From: Myxococcota bacterium
GTDB lineage: Bacteria > Myxococcota > XYA12-FULL-58-9 > JALHOP01
Direction of reading: 5' to 3'
DNA: 64,000 nt
NCBI GenBank assembly: GCA_022842935.1
Contig: JALHOP010000018.1
Location: 1-64,000 of the forward strand
Shown: one piece after another, positions 61,163-64,000 of the stretch
Layout: each line of letters starts with the position of its first letter
Numbering within the stretch: position 1 is the first letter of the stretch
Position numbers and translations under genes: made by a program
Notes under the pieces: generated by a model
Told to the model about the DNA's origin: nothing
The model's input: the letters and a program-made list of their open reading frames with translations, nothing else
Database searches by the model: none

Positions 61163-62316
61163 GTCTCACCTCGCTCGACGACCGCCTTGACCGCGGCGCC
61201 ATGGCGTTCTTCGTGCTCCGGGCTCGGGTAGTAGATCTCGACGACCTGTACGTCATCGCCGTCAGCCATGACGCCCACGAGGTAGCGATACTTCTCGTCG
61301 CTCAATCGCACGAACGCGAAGTTGCCGATGCGGAGCTCGTCGATGCTCGGATACTCTCTCGCGAGACGGGCTTTGAGAGCGCTGAGCCAGAAGGCGGTGT
61401 CGCCGCGCGGTTCGTTGGTGCGTTTGCTCGTCCACATCACTGCGCCGTCCGCGCTCTCGGCGGACCAGACGTCGTTCACGTCGTCCTCGAGAACCACCAT
61501 GTCTTTCGGAGCCTCGAGCTCGAGCGTGTCGCCGCGGATAGCGACCGAACGGCTGAATGGTGAGAGCTCATGAATCCAGCGAAAGGCGGCGAGCTCGTCG
61601 ACCGGCGACGTCGTGCGAGGCTGGCGCGGCTCGGCCTCGACGGTCATGCGTGAAAAGACAGCGAGCTGTTGCAGCGTGCGAACCTGCACCTCGAGGGCTA
61701 CGACTTGCTCTGACAGCCGCTGAATTTCGCGCAGAAGACTCATCTTCTGCTGCTCGTTCGCTGTGGCGAGGAGCTCGACCAGGCGGTCCCGGCTCGCCCG
61801 CAAGGTTTTCAAGCGGAGCTCTGCGGCGAGATAAGCGTCGGTGATGTCCGCAGCACTGAGTGAACGCGCGATGACGTCGCCAAGCGTTTGAATCTTGGTG
61901 AATACATCGCGAATGGAGGCGACCGGGACCCGCAAGCTGACGGTGTTGCCAGAGCGTGACTCGACGTAGCCCTTGACGTCCTCTGCGATGCGTACCGCGG
62001 CGTCGAGGGTGTCCTCTGGCGAGGTCACCTTCAGCTTCGTGTAGCCGTCATAGTGGACGAGTCGCTGCTGCCGAGGGGCTGCCGGCTTTTGCTGTGCTGG
62101 CGCGAGCACCGTGGTGCTGGGTTCGGGCGGGGCAGGTGGATCGGGGGAGGCGGGGGCTACCAAGACTGCTGAGCTTTCCGCGTACGCGTCTTGGGCCGAT
62201 CGCTCGACTGGCGCGGCGTACGATCGGGCTGCGTAGCCCTTGTACGCGCAAGCGGTACTTCCGAGGAGTATGCCCAAGAGGCCAGCGAGAGCCCGAAGCT
62301 TTCCATGTATGGTCAT
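61159..62316 (-). CDS. DUF4349-like lipoprotein
   Basis: A 385-residue lipoprotein: signal and lipobox LLGILLGSTACAYKG (ATG at 62316). A Pro/Ala-rich linker is followed by the DUF4349-like core TLDAAVRIAEDVKGYVESRS, VSLRVPVASIRDVFTKIQTL, the coiled coil RASRDRLVELLATANEQQKM, and a C-terminal alpha/beta domain also found in the 145-residue lipoprotein downstream. First of a three-gene unit; 55 bp below a WYL regulator. Confidence 0.78.
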   Translation of the reverse strand: MTIHGKLRALAGLLGILLGSTACAYKGYAARSYAAPVERSAQDAYAESSAVLVAPASPDPPAPPEPSTTVLAPAQQKPAAPRQQRLVHYDGYTKLKVTSPEDTLDAAVRIAEDVKGYVESRSGNTVSLRVPVASIRDVFTKIQTLGDVIARSLSAADITDAYLAAELRLKTLRASRDRLVELLATANEQQKMSLLREIQRLSEQVVALEVQVRTLQQLAVFSRMTVEAEPRQPRTTSPVDELAAFRWIHELSPFSRSVAIRGDTLELEAPKDMVVLEDDVNDVWSAESADGAVMWTSKRTNEPRGDTAFWLSALKARLAREYPSIDELRIGNFAFVRLSDEKYRYLVGVMADGDDVQVVEIYYPSPEHEERHGAAVKAVVERGET

Positions 62317-62371
62317 GTCGCTCCTCACGCGGCAGCAGCCGGCGCCACCGTGTCCCATGTCTGCGTCGGTT

Positions 62372-63016
62372 TCAACCATCGTCTATGCCGTCCGCGATGA
62401 CGGCCTTGACGATGCGATGCAGCTTGAGTTGCCGGTCGGCTTTTTTTTCGAGGTCGACGACGTTGAGCAGGGTCTCGGCGCGGTCCATGACGATCGAGCG
62501 GATGCGGATGGCTCGTCGGGTCTCGGTATTGTCGTGCAGATACGTGATGTGCACGGGCTGCTGCTCGATCCAGGCGCGCTCGATACACGCGCGGACTTCG
62601 GGTTTGGGCGCGTGGGCTGGGACGCCGGTGAACATGAGCGACTCCGAAAGGCGTGCAAGCTCCCGCTGGCCCTCAGTGGGGAGCGCGGCGCGTACCTTAT
62701 CGAGGGCCGCGCTCAGCGTGTCGAAGAAAGGGAGAATGCGCAGACGAATGAGGAGCGTTCCTGCCGCGACGAGTACGGCTGCCTCGCGCGCCGTGAAGTT
62801 CACGGGTGGCAGGCTGTACGTTTTGTCGAGCGCGTAGCCACCGCCTCGGCCACGCTCCGCGTGCAATGGCAGCGAGGCGTCGCGAAGACTATCGAGGTCC
62901 CTGTAGACCGTGCGGATGGTAACCCCGAAGCGCTCCGCGAGTTGTTCGGCGGTTACGCCGGTACGCCTGCCGCGCAGGTATTCGGCCATCGCGAAGAGAC
63001 GCTCCGTTCGCCGCAC
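62372..63016 (-). CDS. HTH-WYL transcriptional regulator
   Basis: A 214-residue YafY-type regulator with GTG start. N-terminal HTH_11 (LAERFGVTIRTVYRDLDSLR), then GGGYALDKTYSLPPVNFTAR and a WYL-type sensor (VHITYLHDNTETRRAIRIRS) in which the W-Y-L signature itself is not intact. Typical WYL proteins are ~230-330 residues, so the C-terminal extension is missing. It is divergent from the GST-like gene (97 bp between starts). Confidence 0.85.
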   Translation of the reverse strand: MRRTERLFAMAEYLRGRRTGVTAEQLAERFGVTIRTVYRDLDSLRDASLPLHAERGRGGGYALDKTYSLPPVNFTAREAAVLVAAGTLLIRLRILPFFDTLSAALDKVRAALPTEGQRELARLSESLMFTGVPAHAPKPEVRACIERAWIEQQPVHITYLHDNTETRRAIRIRSIVMDRAETLLNVVDLEKKADRQLKLHRIVKAVIADGIDDG

Positions 63017-63061
63017 GTGCCTGCTCCCATCGCAGAAATCGAAAGGGGGTCAAACAAACCT

Positions 63062-63079
63062 GACATAGTCCTGACAGTC
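63062..63079 (+). promoter_or_regulatory. Possible operator between regulator and GST gene
   Basis: cctgacatagtcctgaca: CCTGACA repeated at an 11-bp period, overlapping the WYL/GST divergent region. One helical turn apart, suitable for a regulator dimer. Confidence 0.35.
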
Positions 63080-63113
63080 GGACAAGCGATGATGACTGCG
63101 GTGGAGGACGACG

Positions 63114-64000
63114 ATGTTGGATACCGAAGAAGTGCTGCTGGTCGAAGCGAGCGGCCCAATCGACGCTGGACTCGAAAGCAGCTCGGCAGCGGGTCTGAAG
63201 GTGCACCGAGCACTCAAGCTCTTGGGCGTTCGTTATGTGACCCAGCGGTTGTCGGGCGCGAGCGAACCCCACCTCGAGGTCGGTGGTGAGGTGGTACGTG
63301 GCGCGACACGGATCCTCGAAACCTTGAATCGCAAGAGCGATCGGGGGCTGGTCCCCAGATGCTCGGACCAACGAGGCGAAGCCTGGTTGTGGGCGGAGCT
63401 CGGTGAGACCTCTCTCGTGCAGTTCCTCGAGGCTGCGCGCTGGGCCGATCCTGACAACTGGCGGCGCGCCCGCCCGTCGCTGTGGTCCATCATCAACAGA
63501 AGGCGCGTCGTCGCTGGGCTCACGGTATGGCGCGAAGGGCGTCAAGCCTGCTGGATGCGTTTCCAGCGGCTCCTGAATCGCCTCGAAGCGCGGACGCCAG
63601 CGAACGGCTTCTGGCTGGGCCCTGACGTGACCGTCGCGGATCTCGCGATCTTCGCGCCGCTCAGGCTCATGCAGACAAACGCGACCCCCTGGCAAGCCGC
63701 GCGGCTTGCAGAACGCTCGCACCTCGCCGCCTACCTGCGGCGCGTCGACGTCGCGACCCTGCTCGGCCCGTTCGCGCTAGAGATTCAGCGCCCGCTCTTC
63801 TTGAGCAAGTCGCCCAGGGTTCCCAGGCTGCGCGGTGCTCCGCTCGAGCGGTTATACGCGTCGACCATACCGCGTTCTTCAGCTTCGTCGTGCGAGCGTT
63901 TCGAGACGCGTGGGCGACCCTTGCCGCCGGCGTCCATGACGCGGACCGTGACTTTCGAGCCAGGCGGGAAGGCACGCGCAAGCTCGGTACCAGGGGGCGT
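63114..64000 (+). CDS. Glutathione S-transferase-like protein (runs off the window)
   Basis: ATG with SD ggagga. N-terminal thioredoxin-like part (GLKVHRALKLLGVRYVTQRL; P-x-L-x-V pattern in HLEVGGEVVRGATRILETLN), C-terminal helical GST domain (WMRFQRLLNRLEARTPANGF; VTVADLAIFAPLRLMQT). Plausible sequence ends near ALEIQ (~63786). Beyond this the frame stays open but lies antisense to the S1 gene, so a lost base near the TAG at 63778-63780 (other frame) or a late stop is possible. Confidence 0.6.
   Translation, partial: MLDTEEVLLVEASGPIDAGLESSSAAGLKVHRALKLLGVRYVTQRLSGASEPHLEVGGEVVRGATRILETLNRKSDRGLVPRCSDQRGEAWLWAELGETSLVQFLEAARWADPDNWRRARPSLWSIINRRRVVAGLTVWREGRQACWMRFQRLLNRLEARTPANGFWLGPDVTVADLAIFAPLRLMQTNATPWQAARLAERSHLAAYLRRVDVATLLGPFALEIQRPLFLSKSPRVPRLRGAPLERLYASTIPRSSASSCERFETRGRPLPPASMTRTVTFEPGGKARASSVPGG
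63785..64000 (-). CDS. S1-domain protein, C-terminal part (partial)
   Basis: Last 71 codons of a gene entering from the right. TELARAFPPGSKVTVRVMDA, then GKGRPRVSKRSHDEAEERGM and GTLGDLLKKSG before TGA at 63785-63787. The pattern ...FPPGSKV-x-V-x-V-x-D... followed by R-x-S-x-K is the end of an S1 RNA-binding repeat with an acidic/basic tail, as in S1-like ribosome-associated proteins. 5' end outside the window. Confidence 0.65.
   Translation of the reverse strand, partial: TPPGTELARAFPPGSKVTVRVMDAGGKGRPRVSKRSHDEAEERGMVDAYNRSSGAPRSLGTLGDLLKKSGR

Noticed and set aside
1-64000. CRISPR arrays, rRNA genes, retron or DGR signatures
   Set aside because: No regularly spaced repeats, rRNA-like sequence or reverse-transcriptase motif was found on reading.

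Overview
The window looks like chromosomal DNA of a GC-rich myxobacterium-like bacterium (Myxococcota). The best evidence is a 703-residue secreted protein with a MYXO-CTERM-type tail (Gly-Cys, one membrane helix, Arg-rich end), an FHA protein ending in an AgmX/PglI-type domain, a PEGA-repeat protein, an intracellular PhaZ-type PHB depolymerase and many uncharacterised secreted or coiled-coil proteins. This is inferred from protein character; no marker gene fixes the genus.

Layout. 1-3.6 kb is a scrap zone: a zinc-ribbon protein, a DUF7660 stub, the first 36 codons of an IS110-family transposase fused to a truncated DUF3644 gene, and two diverged copies of a ~140-nt structured element that resembles an IS110 bridge RNA. 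4-25.6 kb is mostly ordinary chromosome: adenosine deaminase divergent from an NCS2-like permease, malic enzyme, FadL-like porin, TULIP-like MYXO-CTERM protein, TerC, a serine hydrolase, an MHS transporter, two HAD hydrolases and a DUF2147/membrane protein pair. 26.2-30.6 kb is a 4.3-kb decayed island bounded by an 84-bp direct repeat that includes the 3' part of tRNA-Arg(CCG). It carries a class II Fic protein with a fused winged helix, several broken genes and unfamiliar repeats. 30.6-37.2 kb returns to core genes (phaZ, FHA/AgmX protein, DUF3857 lipoprotein, PEGA protein).

37.3-54.0 kb is a complete 16.66-kb integrative element in tRNA-Thr(CGT). It has a 20-bp att core at both ends, paired integrase arm-type repeats at both ends, a P4-type integrase, XRE and AlpA regulators, a Toprim primase and a RepA-like ATPase in a tightly overlapping operon. 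Then come small coupled genes, a tail-hub-like protein, a fibre-like protein and cargo. No terminase, portal or capsid gene is visible, so it looks like a phage satellite or another mobilisable island, not a self-sufficient phage. Its most interesting cargo is a two-gene unit in which both proteins carry HEPN-type R-x4-H motifs (RNDAGH and RSSAVH). This is a candidate RNA-targeting defence or toxin module.

54-64 kb is chromosome again: small secreted proteins, a tightly packed JmjC/cupin - GNAT (BioF2-like) - ATP-grasp operon that may make a small molecule or modify a peptide, a three-gene lipoprotein operon of DUF4349-like proteins below a WYL regulator, a divergent GST-like gene, and the 3' end of an S1-domain gene.
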